A DNA stretch of 64,000 bases from Helicobacter pullorum NCTC 12824 (GCF_017979475.1 NZ_JAERIT010000004.1:124001-188000); one strand, 5' to 3'. Shown: positions 1 to 9,344, counted from the first letter of the stretch. The notes: generated from the sequence alone by a model not told the origin. Program-made: numbers and translations.

Positions 1-104
1 TATTGTTGGACTTGAAAGTTACTTTTTTATACTCTTTGTTAAAAATAGAATAAAATTTTTTCATTATAAATATGGATTAAAGTTTTTCTTAAATAGAATA
101 GGGC

Positions 105-127
105 TTTCTTAATATTTATTTAAGAAA
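105..127. repeat. Inverted repeat in the cjaA-like leader
   Basis: Bases 105-112 (TTTCTTAA) and 120-127 (TTAAGAAA) form a perfect 8-bp inverted repeat around a 7-base AT loop, about 30 bases before the start codon. A weak -10-like TAGAAT lies at 94-99. It could be an operator or a leader hairpin. No regulator can be named from sequence alone, and in AT-rich DNA such repeats also arise by chance. Confidence 0.3.
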
Positions 128-159
128 AATCAAATGATAAATATTTTTAAGGAAAAATC

Positions 160-981
160 ATGCGAAAAATATTGTTTATTATGTTTTTGGGAATATTGAG
201 TTTATGGTTTGTTGGTTGTGGTCAGACACAAACAAATTCAAATAATACTCTTGAGGCTATTAAGCAAAAAGGAGTTGTTACTATCGGAGTTTTTAGCGAT
301 AAACCACCTTTTGGTTTTATCAATAAAGATGGCAAAAATGATGGTTTTGATGTGTATTTGTCCAAACAAATTGCAAAAGATTTATTGGGCGATGAAAATA
401 AAGTAAAATTTGAACTTGTGGAAGCTGCTAGTCGAGTTGAGTTTCTTAAGAGTGGAAAAGTAGATATCATTATGGCAAATTTTACAAAAACTCCAGAGAG
501 GGAAGCTGTGGTGGATTTTGCAGCACCATATATGAAAGTGGCATTAGGAGTTGTTTCTAAAAATGGAGAAATTAAGACAATAGAGGATTTAAAAGGAAAA
601 AAACTAATTGTCAATAAAGGCACAACAGCGGACTTTTATTTTAGCAAAAATCATCCAGAAATTGAGCTTTTGAAATATGATCAAAATACAGAAAGTTTTT
701 TGGCACTCAAAGATGGTAGAGGAGTGGCATTGGCACATGATAATCTCTTGGTTTTTGCATGGGCAAAAGAAAATCCGGGGTTTGAAGTTGGAATTACTAA
801 AATGGGCAATGAAGATGTGATTGCTCCTGCTGTAAAAAAGGGTGATAAAGAGTTATTAGAATGGCTAAATCAAGAAATCCAAACATTAACAGAAAATGGA
901 TTTATGAATAAAGCCTATCAAGAAACATTGGCTCCTATTTATGGAGAGGATAATCTAAAATCTGTATTGTTTGTAAAATAA
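160..981 (+). CDS. CjaA-like amino-acid (cysteine-type) ABC transporter substrate-binding lipoprotein
   Basis: This is a periplasmic solute-binding protein of family 3 (polar amino acids). The N-terminus is a signal peptide ending in a lipobox-like FVGC with Cys20 as the probable lipidated residue. The mature part has the SBP_bac_3 layout: GVVTIGVFSDKPPFGF near residue 40, VDIIMANFTKTPER near 100 and LKGKKLIVNKGTTADF near 145. From memory it closely resembles Campylobacter jejuni CjaA, a cysteine-binding surface antigen. The ATG has a good ribosome site (AAGGAA about 6 bases upstream). No permease or ATPase gene is adjacent, so the rest of the transporter lies outside the window or elsewhere. 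The family call is firm; cysteine as ligand is inferred from CjaA similarity. Confidence 0.9.
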   Translation: MRKILFIMFLGILSLWFVGCGQTQTNSNNTLEAIKQKGVVTIGVFSDKPPFGFINKDGKNDGFDVYLSKQIAKDLLGDENKVKFELVEAASRVEFLKSGKVDIIMANFTKTPEREAVVDFAAPYMKVALGVVSKNGEIKTIEDLKGKKLIVNKGTTADFYFSKNHPEIELLKYDQNTESFLALKDGRGVALAHDNLLVFAWAKENPGFEVGITKMGNEDVIAPAVKKGDKELLEWLNQEIQTLTENGFMNKAYQETLAPIYGEDNLKSVLFVK

Positions 982-982
982 T

Positions 983-1627
983 TTAGCATTTATAGGAAGT
1001 TTTGCTCTTGCAAAGATGACTTAAAAAGCATTCTTGGCATTGCGGATTGAGTGCTTTGCAAGTGTATCTTCCAAATAAAACCATTGCTTGATGAAGGGTT
1101 GCTAGATTATCCACAAAGATTTTAGTTAGCTCTTCTTCTGTTTGCAAAGGAGTTTTTGCATTACTTAAACCAAGTCGATGCGAAACTCTAAAAACATGTG
1201 TATCTACTGCGATGAAGTTGGCTTCTTTGGATTCTATTAAAACTACATTAGCTGTTTTTTGTCCAACTCCCGGAAGTGTTTTTAATATTTCTCTATCTAA
1301 TGGAATCTCTCCATTAAATTTTTCACAAACGACTTGTGCCATAGCTTTGAGGTTTGTTGCTTTGTTGTTGAAAAATGAGCAAGTTTTGATGAACTCTTTG
1401 ATTTCATCTAAAGGTGCATTTTGTAAGGCTTTTGGATTTGGGTATTGCTTAAAAAGTGCAGGTGTGATGAGATTTACACGCTTATCTGTGCATTGAGCAG
1501 ATAGCATAACAGCAATAAGTAATTCATAATCGTTTTTGTAAATCAATTCTGTTTTGGCATTTTTGTAATGTTTTAAAAAAAGATTTTTGATTTCTTGAAT
1601 CTCTTTTTTGGTTGCTTTTTTTGGCAT
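983..1627 (-). CDS. nth: Endonuclease III (DNA glycosylase / AP lyase)
   Basis: Base-excision repair enzyme that removes oxidised pyrimidines and cleaves the abasic site. Visible signatures are the helix-hairpin-helix LPGVGQKTANVVL with the catalytic lysine in GQKTA, the catalytic aspartate in AVDTHVFRV, and a C-terminal [4Fe-4S] motif C-x6-C-x2-C-x5-C. Its length of 214 residues is normal. The ATG has AAAGGAA upstream. It lies 11 bases downstream of the large AsmA-like gene on the same strand and is probably co-transcribed with it. Its stop is one base from the end of the convergent cjaA-like gene, leaving no room for a separate terminator. Confidence 0.95.
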   Translation of the reverse strand: MPKKATKKEIQEIKNLFLKHYKNAKTELIYKNDYELLIAVMLSAQCTDKRVNLITPALFKQYPNPKALQNAPLDEIKEFIKTCSFFNNKATNLKAMAQVVCEKFNGEIPLDREILKTLPGVGQKTANVVLIESKEANFIAVDTHVFRVSHRLGLSNAKTPLQTEEELTKIFVDNLATLHQAMVLFGRYTCKALNPQCQECFLSHLCKSKTSYKC

Positions 1628-1638
1628 TATTGTTCCTT

Positions 1639-4224
1639 TTAATTGAAAATTTCAAGAGGTGATGTAACAATTCGCTTTAAGATATTAAAGGGAGAAAGTA
1701 AAATATCTTGTGTGGTTTGAGTTGTGATATTTGGATCTTTTAGAGGTCCCTTGATAGAAAAACTAGTAGAAATAGTGCCTTCTTTGCCCAATAAAATATA
1801 ATTGACAAGAGGAATTTTATTGATAATTTCCCCTAATGATTTTGCGGTGATAAGTTGGGCATAAAAGTCAATATTTTGGTTTTTTATGTCAATAATTCCT
1901 TTGCCTTTAATATCAATAGATGAACCGATAAAATCTAAATTTTCAATGGCTAAAAAATCTTGGTTTAAACCAAAAATAATATTGCCTTCTTTGAGATAAT
2001 ACCCTTGATCATTGAAACCGGGCATTTTTAAGCTAAGCAAAGAAGGAATAGTATCGATAAATGCCATAAGGTTTTGTAGAGTATTGAGCTGGTTAATGGA
2101 AGTGTTTAAGAGATTGATTTTGCCTATGAGGACACCTTTTTCATTGGTGTTGGCATTAAGAAAGAATCTCCCATTGCTGAAGGCATTTTGTCCAATAAGG
2201 GTATTAAAAAATAAATCTCCAAATTCTTTTGCATCAATAGTTATAGAATCGCCCTTTTTGTAGATATCTGCTCGTCCATTTTTGTGGGTGAGTGTGGCTT
2301 TTAGTTCATCATTGATGAGTGAGAGAGAAAAAGAATCGCTTAAGATGGTGTATTTTTTGGTATGTAGATTACTATTTTTGCCTTGGATAATAAAAGGGGT
2401 ATTTTGTTTGGAAGAAGTTTTTAATTGTTCTAAATCAATTAAGATTCCAAGATTGTTGAGTGTGAGTTGTTTGGATTGTTCATTTTGTCTAAAAATAAAG
2501 TTTTCATCTTGAGATTGGATTGAAAAATAAGTCGGATTGTAGTGTAATTGCAATTCAAAGGAATTTAGAGGTTGGTTGTTGCTTTTGTCAAGAAGGATAT
2601 TTTGTGTGCTTTGCACAGAGAGATTCCCATAAAATTCATTAAAATCTTTAGTGGTTATTTTGGCATAACCTTGTTGGATTTTGTATTCTTGGAGAAGTTG
2701 TGAAAAAGGCAAAAGAGCATTGAGGTCATTAAATTCAAAATAGTAATCGTCTTTGAGAGTGCTAAGGAGCTGGAGTGTAGGAAATTCAATCAAAGTTTGA
2801 TTGTGTTCTTGAAAATTTACTTTAAAGGGCAAAAGGTGATTTTGGATAGAGAGAATCTCTGTAGAATCTGAAGAAATAAGAAAAGAATGAATGAGTAAAT
2901 CTCCACTTAAAGTTTTAGAAGTAGTATCAAGGATAAAGTTAGAATCTCCCTTTAGATAGTTTTTGTAACTAGAATTTTTGGTATTTACATTAATGAGATG
3001 GTTATCCATATTGACAGAAATATATTCTGAATAAAAAGGGATAGAATTTACCATTATGTCTGCATTATGGCTTTTAAAGATGCCTTTGTAGTCAATGGAA
3101 TGGTTTTGCAAATCAACTTTGAGATGTAGTTTGGTTTCTATTTTGGCATTTGGGGCTTGAATGGGGAGGGTTATATGATAGGATTCTAGCAAAGTTTCAA
3201 TCTCATCATCTAAAGGGGAATTTGTATTGATAAATATTTCTAAAGAAGGATTAGTGAAAATATTTTCAATAGAAACTTGACTGCCTGAGAGAATATGATT
3301 TTGGTAGTTTGGTGTATCTGGGTAGAATTCTAGAGCATTTTTTGCAAAAATCATTTTTACATTGGGGGAGAAAATGGGCGGTAAATTTTCTTTGAAAGTA
3401 ACATTTGCGTTTTTGACTTCCCCTGATACATAAAGTGAATTAAGAGATTCTGCGAGGATATCATCGGATTTAAGAGGGATTGTAAGAGAGAAGTCGTTGA
3501 TTTTTGCAGAGCTAAGAGTGTAATTATCAAAAATCCAGCTTTCTAATATTTTGTTGTGAAAAGGAGGCAAAAGAGGGCGAAGAAAGTTAATGTTTTCAAA
3601 GGTGTTGCTAGAGCCTTTGAGATAAATATTTTCGGAGTTTCCATTCATTTGGAGATGAAGGCTTGTTAGAATCTTATAATCTTTGATATCTAAAAAATCT
3701 ATCCTCCCATTCATTTCTAAATTTTGTTTTTTGAGATTGTATTTTCCTTCGCCACGATAGTAAATTCCCATTTCTTTTAGATAAAAATCATGGATTGTGA
3801 TAAGCACTTGAGATGATTTTTCTATCAAATTGAGTTTTGTATAAAGCCATGGTAAATTGATAGTAAAATTATCTCCATCATAATTGAGTGAAGCATTGTA
3901 ATCATCAAGAATAATTTGGTGGATTTGGATTTTTTGAAAATATTGCAGTAATAAATGGATATTTTTAGCATATTGGATTTGACTTTGAATGTCCATATTG
4001 CTAGATGAAGTTGAATATTCTAGATTGGATAAATTAAGGGATTGTATTTCTAAAATGAGTTTTTTATCTAATCTTAGATAAAATTCTTGGAATTGTATTC
4101 CAGCAATTTGGAATTGATGAATCCTAATTCCGTTATAAAGAAAGGTATAGAGCAAAATGAATGCTCCTATAAAAAACGATAAAAAGAAAGTAATTTTAAG
4201 TAATTTAGTTGATGGTTTTTTCAT
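1639..4224 (-). CDS. AsmA/YhdP-like (DUF3971-type) large envelope protein
   Basis: An 861-residue protein with one N-terminal membrane anchor (about residues 9-31) followed by a long beta-rich periplasmic region. The C-terminal 200 residues look like the AsmA-like domain: repeated short amphipathic strands with SIDIKGKGIIDIKNQNIDFYAQ near residue 765 and a final SFSIKGPLKDPNI segment. Such proteins belong to the repeating beta-groove superfamily linked in E. coli (YhdP, TamB, YdbH) to phospholipid transport to the outer membrane. That role here is inference. Its 5' end overlaps the divergent mltG gene by 68 bases. No strong ribosome site is visible before its ATG. Confidence 0.7.
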   Translation of the reverse strand: MKKPSTKLLKITFFLSFFIGAFILLYTFLYNGIRIHQFQIAGIQFQEFYLRLDKKLILEIQSLNLSNLEYSTSSSNMDIQSQIQYAKNIHLLLQYFQKIQIHQIILDDYNASLNYDGDNFTINLPWLYTKLNLIEKSSQVLITIHDFYLKEMGIYYRGEGKYNLKKQNLEMNGRIDFLDIKDYKILTSLHLQMNGNSENIYLKGSSNTFENINFLRPLLPPFHNKILESWIFDNYTLSSAKINDFSLTIPLKSDDILAESLNSLYVSGEVKNANVTFKENLPPIFSPNVKMIFAKNALEFYPDTPNYQNHILSGSQVSIENIFTNPSLEIFINTNSPLDDEIETLLESYHITLPIQAPNAKIETKLHLKVDLQNHSIDYKGIFKSHNADIMVNSIPFYSEYISVNMDNHLINVNTKNSSYKNYLKGDSNFILDTTSKTLSGDLLIHSFLISSDSTEILSIQNHLLPFKVNFQEHNQTLIEFPTLQLLSTLKDDYYFEFNDLNALLPFSQLLQEYKIQQGYAKITTKDFNEFYGNLSVQSTQNILLDKSNNQPLNSFELQLHYNPTYFSIQSQDENFIFRQNEQSKQLTLNNLGILIDLEQLKTSSKQNTPFIIQGKNSNLHTKKYTILSDSFSLSLINDELKATLTHKNGRADIYKKGDSITIDAKEFGDLFFNTLIGQNAFSNGRFFLNANTNEKGVLIGKINLLNTSINQLNTLQNLMAFIDTIPSLLSLKMPGFNDQGYYLKEGNIIFGLNQDFLAIENLDFIGSSIDIKGKGIIDIKNQNIDFYAQLITAKSLGEIINKIPLVNYILLGKEGTISTSFSIKGPLKDPNITTQTTQDILLSPFNILKRIVTSPLEIFN

Positions 4225-5107
4225 ATTATTAATTGTCTTGTGTTTTTATCTGCAAACACCCATTCATTCTAGCAGGATTGTGTATATCCCTCAAGGTGGT
4301 ACTAATGAAATTATAGCATACCTTAAGAAAAATAATTTTGATGTGAATAAAATTGATGGCTATTTATTGCATTTTTTTGGCTATTTGCAAAGTGGTTGGT
4401 TGGATATTGGAAAAACTAATCTTGCAAAGGGAGATTTTCTATATGCGTTGATGACTTCAAAAGCGGCTTTAGAAGATATTATCCTAATACCCGGAGAAAC
4501 ACTATATTTTTTCATTCAAGAGATAGCATTGAAGTTGAATCTTGATGAAGAGAAATTGTATTTTGCTTATAGGAAATATGCACCTTATGAAGATGGTGTG
4601 ATTTTGGCAAATACTTATAAGATTCCAAAAGGAATTAGCGAGACGCATTTGATGTATTATTTGGTAAATACATCTTTGAAAGAACATAGGAAGTGGGCGA
4701 TTAAATTTTTGGGTGAATATGATCAAAAACAATGGTTTAAATATGTTGTGATTGCTTCAATTATTCAAAAAGAATCGGCTAATGAAGAAGAAATGCCATT
4801 AGTTTCAGCAGTGATACACAATCGCCTCAAGCTCAAAATGCGTCTTCAAATGGATGGTTCTTTGAATTATGGTAAATATTCTCACACCAAGATTACTCCA
4901 GAAATGATACGAAATGATACAACCTCTTATAATACCTATCGTTATAGTGGGATACCAAAAGCACCTGTTGGGAGTGTAAGCTTTAAGGCAATTCAAGCAG
5001 CTGTATTTCCCGCAAATGTTGATTATTTGTATTTTGTAAGAAACAAAAATGGCGTGCATTCTTTTTCAAAAAATTACCAAGAACATTTAAGGAATTTTTC
5101 AAAATAG
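4157..5107 (+). CDS. mltG: Endolytic murein transglycosylase (YceG family)
   Basis: A 316-residue inner-membrane peptidoglycan lytic transglycosylase thought to terminate nascent glycan strands. Residues about 14-32 form the single membrane anchor. The YceG domain follows, with the IPGETLYFFIQEIA block and the catalytic region VIASIIQKESANEEEM, where Glu206 matches the catalytic glutamate of the family. RLQMDGSLNYG and GIPKAPVGSVSFKAIQAA are further family blocks. The start codon lies inside the opposite-strand AsmA-like gene, so the two divergent genes share 68 coding bases. A later in-frame start would remove the cytoplasmic tail and part of the anchor, so the overlapping start is preferred. 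Confidence 0.9.
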   Translation: MNAPIKNDKKKVILSNLVDGFFILLIVLCFYLQTPIHSSRIVYIPQGGTNEIIAYLKKNNFDVNKIDGYLLHFFGYLQSGWLDIGKTNLAKGDFLYALMTSKAALEDIILIPGETLYFFIQEIALKLNLDEEKLYFAYRKYAPYEDGVILANTYKIPKGISETHLMYYLVNTSLKEHRKWAIKFLGEYDQKQWFKYVVIASIIQKESANEEEMPLVSAVIHNRLKLKMRLQMDGSLNYGKYSHTKITPEMIRNDTTSYNTYRYSGIPKAPVGSVSFKAIQAAVFPANVDYLYFVRNKNGVHSFSKNYQEHLRNFSK

Positions 5108-5220
5108 CAAAAAATATTAGAAAAAGATTTAAAATAAGATTTATTTAAGAAAAAATAATTAAAAATATACATAAAAAGTTAAATAAAATTTTGCTTTTTA
5201 ACATTTGAGAATATTTTGTG

Positions 5221-5226
5221 TATAAT
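5221..5226 (+). promoter_or_regulatory. Probable -10 element of the mdh promoter
   Basis: A perfect TATAAT preceded by TGTG (extended -10 character) lies 38 bases before the mdh ATG, in a 157-base AT-rich gap. Epsilonproteobacterial housekeeping promoters rely mainly on this hexamer, with a weak -35. The start of transcription would be near 5233. Confidence 0.65.
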
Positions 5227-5264
5227 GTATGGTTTTTTAAGAGAGATTAATTCTAAGGAAAAAT

Positions 5265-6206
5265 ATGGAAAGAGTAAAGAGAGTAGGCATTATTGGTGCT
5301 GGAAATGTAGGTTCTACTTTGGCTTATATCCTATCTGCAACAACTCCTTATCAAATTGTATTGCGTGATAAAGATAAAGATAGAGCAAGAGGAATGCTAT
5401 TAGATATGTTTCAAGCTTCATGTGTGGGAGAGAATTTTGCCAAACTTGATGTAATTGCATCGCCAAAAGATTTAAGCGGTTGTGATGTAATTGTGATTGC
5501 AGCAGGTTCTCCAAGGTTGCCGGGTATGAGTAGAAATGATTTGCTTTTTGCTAATGCTAAGGTGATTAGCGAAATTGCAAAAGATATTAGAGAAAATGCA
5601 CCAGAATCTATTGTAATTTTAGTAACTAATCCACTGGATGCTATGGTTTATACAATGCTTAGAGAAACGGGATTTGATTCTAAGCAGGTTTTGGGAATGG
5701 CGGGGATTTTGGATAGTGCGAGAATGGCAAGTTTTATTTATGAAAGATTGCAATGTGCGCCCGGTCAGATTGTAGCACCTGTAATGGGCGGTCATGGTGA
5801 TGATATGGTACCTCTTCCTCGATTTTCTATGGTTAATGGAGTGCCTCTAAGTGAGCTTTTAGAGCAGAAGGAAATTGATGAGGTTGTCAAAAAAACAAGA
5901 AATGCTGGAGCAGAAATTGTTTCTTGCCTTAAAAAAGGATCGGCATATTTTGCACCAGCAAGAGCCACTGCAGAAATGGTGCGTGCTATTATGAGCGATA
6001 GCCATAAAATTTTACCTTGCTCCGTGTTATTGCAAGGTGAGTATGGGTATAGCGATGTTGTAGGTGGAGTTCCAGTAGAGCTTGGGATTCATGGAGTTGA
6101 GAGGATAGTAGAGCTTAAACTTAATGAAGAAGAAAAGCTACAATTTGATAAATCTATTCAATCTGTAAAAGGATTGATTGATGAATTAAAGACTAGTTAT
6201 TTTTAA
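5265..6206 (+). CDS. mdh: NAD-dependent malate dehydrogenase (LDH-like type)
   Basis: Converts malate and oxaloacetate reversibly with NAD(H) in the cytosol. The Rossmann loop is [13 protein letters not shown]. The substrate loop [13 protein letters not shown] carries the arginine that marks malate rather than lactate dehydrogenases. The catalytic histidine is in GGHGDDMVP, and LDSARM is the LDH/MDH helix motif. Its length of 313 is typical. AAGGA lies just before the ATG. In Campylobacter mdh is followed by sucCD and oorDABC; here oorD follows after 83 bases with no sucCD. Mqo (28.9-30.3 kb) performs the same step with quinone, so both enzyme types coexist. Confidence 0.93.
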   Translation: MERVKRVGIIGAGNVGSTLAYILSATTPYQIVLRDKDKDRARGMLLDMFQASCVGENFAKLDVIASPKDLSGCDVIVIAAGSPRLPGMSRNDLLFANAKVISEIAKDIRENAPESIVILVTNPLDAMVYTMLRETGFDSKQVLGMAGILDSARMASFIYERLQCAPGQIVAPVMGGHGDDMVPLPRFSMVNGVPLSELLEQKEIDEVVKKTRNAGAEIVSCLKKGSAYFAPARATAEMVRAIMSDSHKILPCSVLLQGEYGYSDVVGGVPVELGIHGVERIVELKLNEEEKLQFDKSIQSVKGLIDELKTSYF

Positions 6207-6289
6207 ATCGCAATCAAGGAGGCAGCATTATCGCAAACAATAATTTAGGTAAAAATTGTTAGAAAATAAATTTATAAGAGGAGTATAAA

Positions 6290-6601
6290 ATGGGATTACT
6301 AAAAGCCCCTGATAATACACCCGTTTGGGTTAATGAAAGTCGCTGTAAAGCATGCGATTTGTGTGTGAGTGTTTGTCCAAGTGGAACACTTGCTATGTGC
6401 TTAGATGAACACAAGGTTTTAGGGAAAATGGTAAAGGTAATTAATCCAGAATCTTGTATTGGTTGTGGAGAGTGTGAGTTGCATTGTCCTGATTTTGCGA
6501 TTGCGGTTGCAGATAGAAAAGAGTTTAAGTTTGCAAAATTGACAGATGAAGCAAGACAGAGAGCAGAATCCATTAAAAGTAATGGTTTTATGGCGTTATA
6601 A
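6290..6601 (+). CDS. oorD: 2-oxoglutarate:acceptor oxidoreductase, ferredoxin-like delta subunit
   Basis: A 103-residue two-[4Fe-4S] subunit of the CoA-acylating 2-oxoglutarate oxidoreductase that replaces the NAD-linked dehydrogenase complex in Helicobacter and Campylobacter. The cluster motifs are CKACDLCVSVCPSG (first) and CIGCGECELHCPD (second). Each provides three cysteines for one cluster and the fourth for the other. AAGAGGAG precedes the ATG. It is the first gene of a tight oorDABC operon. Confidence 0.95.
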   Translation: MGLLKAPDNTPVWVNESRCKACDLCVSVCPSGTLAMCLDEHKVLGKMVKVINPESCIGCGECELHCPDFAIAVADRKEFKFAKLTDEARQRAESIKSNGFMAL

Positions 6602-6616
6602 ATTCAAGGAGAAAAA

Positions 6617-7744
6617 GTGAGTAGAGAATTTATTGCAAATGGAAATGAATTGGTTGCTCATGCGGCAATTGATGTAGGCTGTAAGTTTTTTGGTGGTTAT
6701 CCTATCACGCCTTCTAGTGAAGTTGCACACGAGATGAGTGTATTTTTGCCAAGAGAAAATGGAGCTTTTATTCAAATGGAAGATGAAATTGGCGGAATCT
6801 CAGTAGCTCTTGGTGCTTCTATGAGTGGAACAAAAGCGATGACTGCTACTTCTGGACCGGGAATTTCTCTAAAGGCTGAACAAATAGGCTATGGATTTAT
6901 GGCAGAGATTCCTTTGGTGATTGTTAATGTAATGCGTGGAGGACCTTCTACGGGATTACCAACGCGTGTAGCACAAGGTGATGTAGCTCAAGCCGCACAT
7001 CCAACGCATGGGGATTATCAATCTATTGCATTGTGTCCGGGAAGTTTGGAAGAAGCTTATATGGAAACAATCCGGGCTTTCAATTTGGCAGAAAAGTTTA
7101 TGACTCCTGTTTTTTTGCTTTTGGATGAAACTTTGGGACATATGCATGGAAAGGCTATCGTGCCAGATTTGGAAGAGATACAAAAAAATATTATTAATCG
7201 CCGTATTTATAATGGAGACAAAAAAGATTATAAACCTTATGGTGTGCCTCAAGATGAACCAGCAATTCTTAATCCATTTTTTGGGGGTTATCGCTATCAC
7301 ATCACGGGATTGCACCATGGACCAACAGGATTCCCAACAGAAGATGCAACACTTTCTCAAAATTTAATTGACAGGCTATTTAACAAGATTCTAAGCAAGA
7401 AAAATGAAATTATTTCTTATGAGGAATATCAATTAGAAGATGCGGAAATTTTATTAATTGCTTATGGTTCTACCTCAAGAAGTGCAAAAGAAGCGATTGA
7501 TCGTTTAAGAGGCGAGGGGATTAAGGTGGGATTATTTCGCCCTATCACTCTATGGCCATCTCCAAAAGAAGAGTTAGAAAAATTAGGAAAAAGATTTAAT
7601 AAGATTCTTGTTGCAGAGCTTAATAAGGGGCAATATGTTTCAGAGATTGAACATTCTATGAAAAAGTCTGTTAATTTATTGACAAAAGCAAATGGGCGAC
7701 CTCTTTCCCCAATTGAGATTATGAATAAAATTAAGGAGTTATAA
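6617..7744 (+). CDS. oorA: 2-oxoglutarate:acceptor oxidoreductase, alpha subunit
   Basis: The 375-residue pyrimidine-domain subunit of the oxygen-sensitive thiamine-diphosphate enzyme that makes succinyl-CoA from 2-oxoglutarate. The family blocks FFGGYPITPSSEVAH, MEDEIGGISVALGASM and TSGPGISLKAEQIG are visible in the first 100 residues. The C-terminal third is the transketolase-like domain (LLIAYGSTSRSAKEAI). It starts at GTG with AAGGAG 8 bases upstream and lies 15 bases after oorD. It ends one base before oorB. Confidence 0.95.
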   Translation: MSREFIANGNELVAHAAIDVGCKFFGGYPITPSSEVAHEMSVFLPRENGAFIQMEDEIGGISVALGASMSGTKAMTATSGPGISLKAEQIGYGFMAEIPLVIVNVMRGGPSTGLPTRVAQGDVAQAAHPTHGDYQSIALCPGSLEEAYMETIRAFNLAEKFMTPVFLLLDETLGHMHGKAIVPDLEEIQKNIINRRIYNGDKKDYKPYGVPQDEPAILNPFFGGYRYHITGLHHGPTGFPTEDATLSQNLIDRLFNKILSKKNEIISYEEYQLEDAEILLIAYGSTSRSAKEAIDRLRGEGIKVGLFRPITLWPSPKEELEKLGKRFNKILVAELNKGQYVSEIEHSMKKSVNLLTKANGRPLSPIEIMNKIKEL

Positions 7745-7745
7745 A

Positions 7746-8579
7746 ATGGCTTTTAATTATGATGAGTATTTGCGTGTTGATAAAATGCCAACGCTTTGGT
7801 GTTGGGGTTGTGGCGATGGGGTGATTTTAAAAGCAATTGTAAGAGCCATTGATAAGCTTGGTTGGAATATGGATGATGTTTGTTTGGTGAGCGGAATTGG
7901 TTGTAGCGGACGCGTTTCTTCTTATGTGAATTGCAATACAGTGCATACTACACATGGTAGAACGCTCGCTTATGCCACAGGTATTAAACTTGCAAATCCT
8001 ACAAAGAAAGTCATTGTAGTAGGTGGTGATGGTGATGGATTGGCAATTGGTGGGAATCATACAATCCACGCTTGTAGAAGAAATATTGATATTAATTATA
8101 TTTTGATAAATAATTTTATTTATGGATTAACCAACTCACAAACTTCTCCCACAACGCCCAAAGGAATGTGGACTGTAACTGCACAATATGGAAATATTGA
8201 TCCAAATTTCGATGCTTGTAAATTAGCAAGTGCAGCAGGGGCTAGTTTTGTGGCAAGAGAATCCGTGCTTGATCCTAAAAAAATTGAAAAAGTTTTAGTG
8301 GAAGGGTTTCAAAATGAAGGCTTTAGCTTTTTTGATATTTTTAGTAATTGCCATGTTAATTTGGGTAGAAAAAATAAAATGGGTGAAGCAGTTGATACGC
8401 TTAAATGGATTGAAAGTATGATTGTGCCTAAGAAAAAATACGATGAACTAAATGAGGAAGAAAGAAAAGGCAAATTCCCAACTGGTATTTTATTGCATGA
8501 TACAAATAAAGTGGAGTATTGCAAGGCTTATAGGGAAGTGCAAGAAAAAGCTCAAGCAAAAAAAGGAGGTATTCGATGA
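7746..8579 (+). CDS. oorB: 2-oxoglutarate:acceptor oxidoreductase, beta subunit (thiamine diphosphate binding)
   Basis: The 277-residue subunit that binds thiamine diphosphate and Mg2+. The diagnostic motif is GGDGDGLAIGGNH followed by INYILINNFIYGLTNSQ, the GDG...NN pattern of ThDP enzymes. WCWGCGDG and GIGCSGR at the N-terminus carry conserved cysteines shared with PFOR/OGOR beta subunits. Its stop codon overlaps the start of oorC in an ATGA junction, indicating translational coupling. Confidence 0.95.
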   Translation: MAFNYDEYLRVDKMPTLWCWGCGDGVILKAIVRAIDKLGWNMDDVCLVSGIGCSGRVSSYVNCNTVHTTHGRTLAYATGIKLANPTKKVIVVGGDGDGLAIGGNHTIHACRRNIDINYILINNFIYGLTNSQTSPTTPKGMWTVTAQYGNIDPNFDACKLASAAGASFVARESVLDPKKIEKVLVEGFQNEGFSFFDIFSNCHVNLGRKNKMGEAVDTLKWIESMIVPKKKYDELNEEERKGKFPTGILLHDTNKVEYCKAYREVQEKAQAKKGGIR

Positions 8580-9142
8580 GAAGACAACTCCGTTTCACAG
8601 GTGTAGGAGGACAGGGCGTTTTGTTGGCTGGAGAGATATTAGCTGAAGCACAAATTCGTAATGGTGGCTATGGTGTAAAAGCTGCTACTTACACTTCACA
8701 AGTGCGTGGAGGACCTACAAAGGTGGATATTTTGCTGGATAATGAGGAGATTTTGTATCCTTATGCTAATGATGGGGAAGTGGAATTTATGCTTTCAACC
8801 GCACAAATAAGCTATGATCAATTCAAAAGCGGATTAAAAGAAGGAGCTACTATAGTGGTTGAGCCAAATTTGGTGATTCCAAGTCAAGAAGATAAGAAAA
8901 AATATCAAATCTTTCCTATTCCCATCATTACCATCGCTAAAGAAGAAGTGGGAAATGTAGTTACACAATCTGTGGTGGCATTAGCTATTACAGTTACTTT
9001 AACAAAATGTGTGGATAGGGATTTGGTGTTTGAAACGATGATTAGCAAAGTTCCTGCAAAAGTGGTTGAGCTAAATAAAAAGGCTTTTGAGCTGGGTGAG
9101 AAATACGCCAAAGAAGCCCTAGAAAAAGGTGCATTGCAATAA
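8576..9142 (+). CDS. oorC: 2-oxoglutarate:acceptor oxidoreductase, gamma subunit
   Basis: The 188-residue gamma (POR/KOR) domain subunit, with the N-terminal RFTGVGGQGVLLAGEILAEA glycine-rich block and the SQVRGGPTKVDILL motif typical of this domain. It is the last gene of oorDABC and overlaps oorB by four bases. AAAGGAGG lies upstream within oorB. A strong hairpin follows the stop codon. Confidence 0.95.
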   Translation: MRRQLRFTGVGGQGVLLAGEILAEAQIRNGGYGVKAATYTSQVRGGPTKVDILLDNEEILYPYANDGEVEFMLSTAQISYDQFKSGLKEGATIVVEPNLVIPSQEDKKKYQIFPIPIITIAKEEVGNVVTQSVVALAITVTLTKCVDRDLVFETMISKVPAKVVELNKKAFELGEKYAKEALEKGALQ

Positions 9143-9144
9143 AC

Positions 9145-9171
9145 TTCAATAAGCCACAAAGGCTTATTGAA
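9145..9171 (+). terminator. Hairpin after oorC
   Basis: Bases 9145-9155 (TTCAATAAGCC) and 9161-9171 (GGCTTATTGAA) form a perfect 11-bp stem with a 5-base ACAAA loop, starting three bases after the oorC stop. There is no T-run behind it, so it may act as an mRNA 3'-end stabiliser rather than a classical intrinsic terminator. The remaining bases to 9344 are AT-rich with no gene that I can see. Confidence 0.65.
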
Positions 9172-9344
9172 TGAAATCTACTGACAATCTTCATAAAAAA
9201 TATCTTTTAATTTCTTGTGTTTTTCTTGCAAATGGGGTATAAAAATATTTTAAAATTATTTTTTAAGTTTTTGTGTAACTTCTAAAATATAACAAATAAT
9301 AATATTTATATATAAATATATATATCGTAAATGTTAAAAAAATA

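Noticed and set aside
222-623. A 133-codon open frame opposite the cjaA-like gene
   Set aside because: Opposite strand of a well-supported gene, no ribosome site and no recognisable family.
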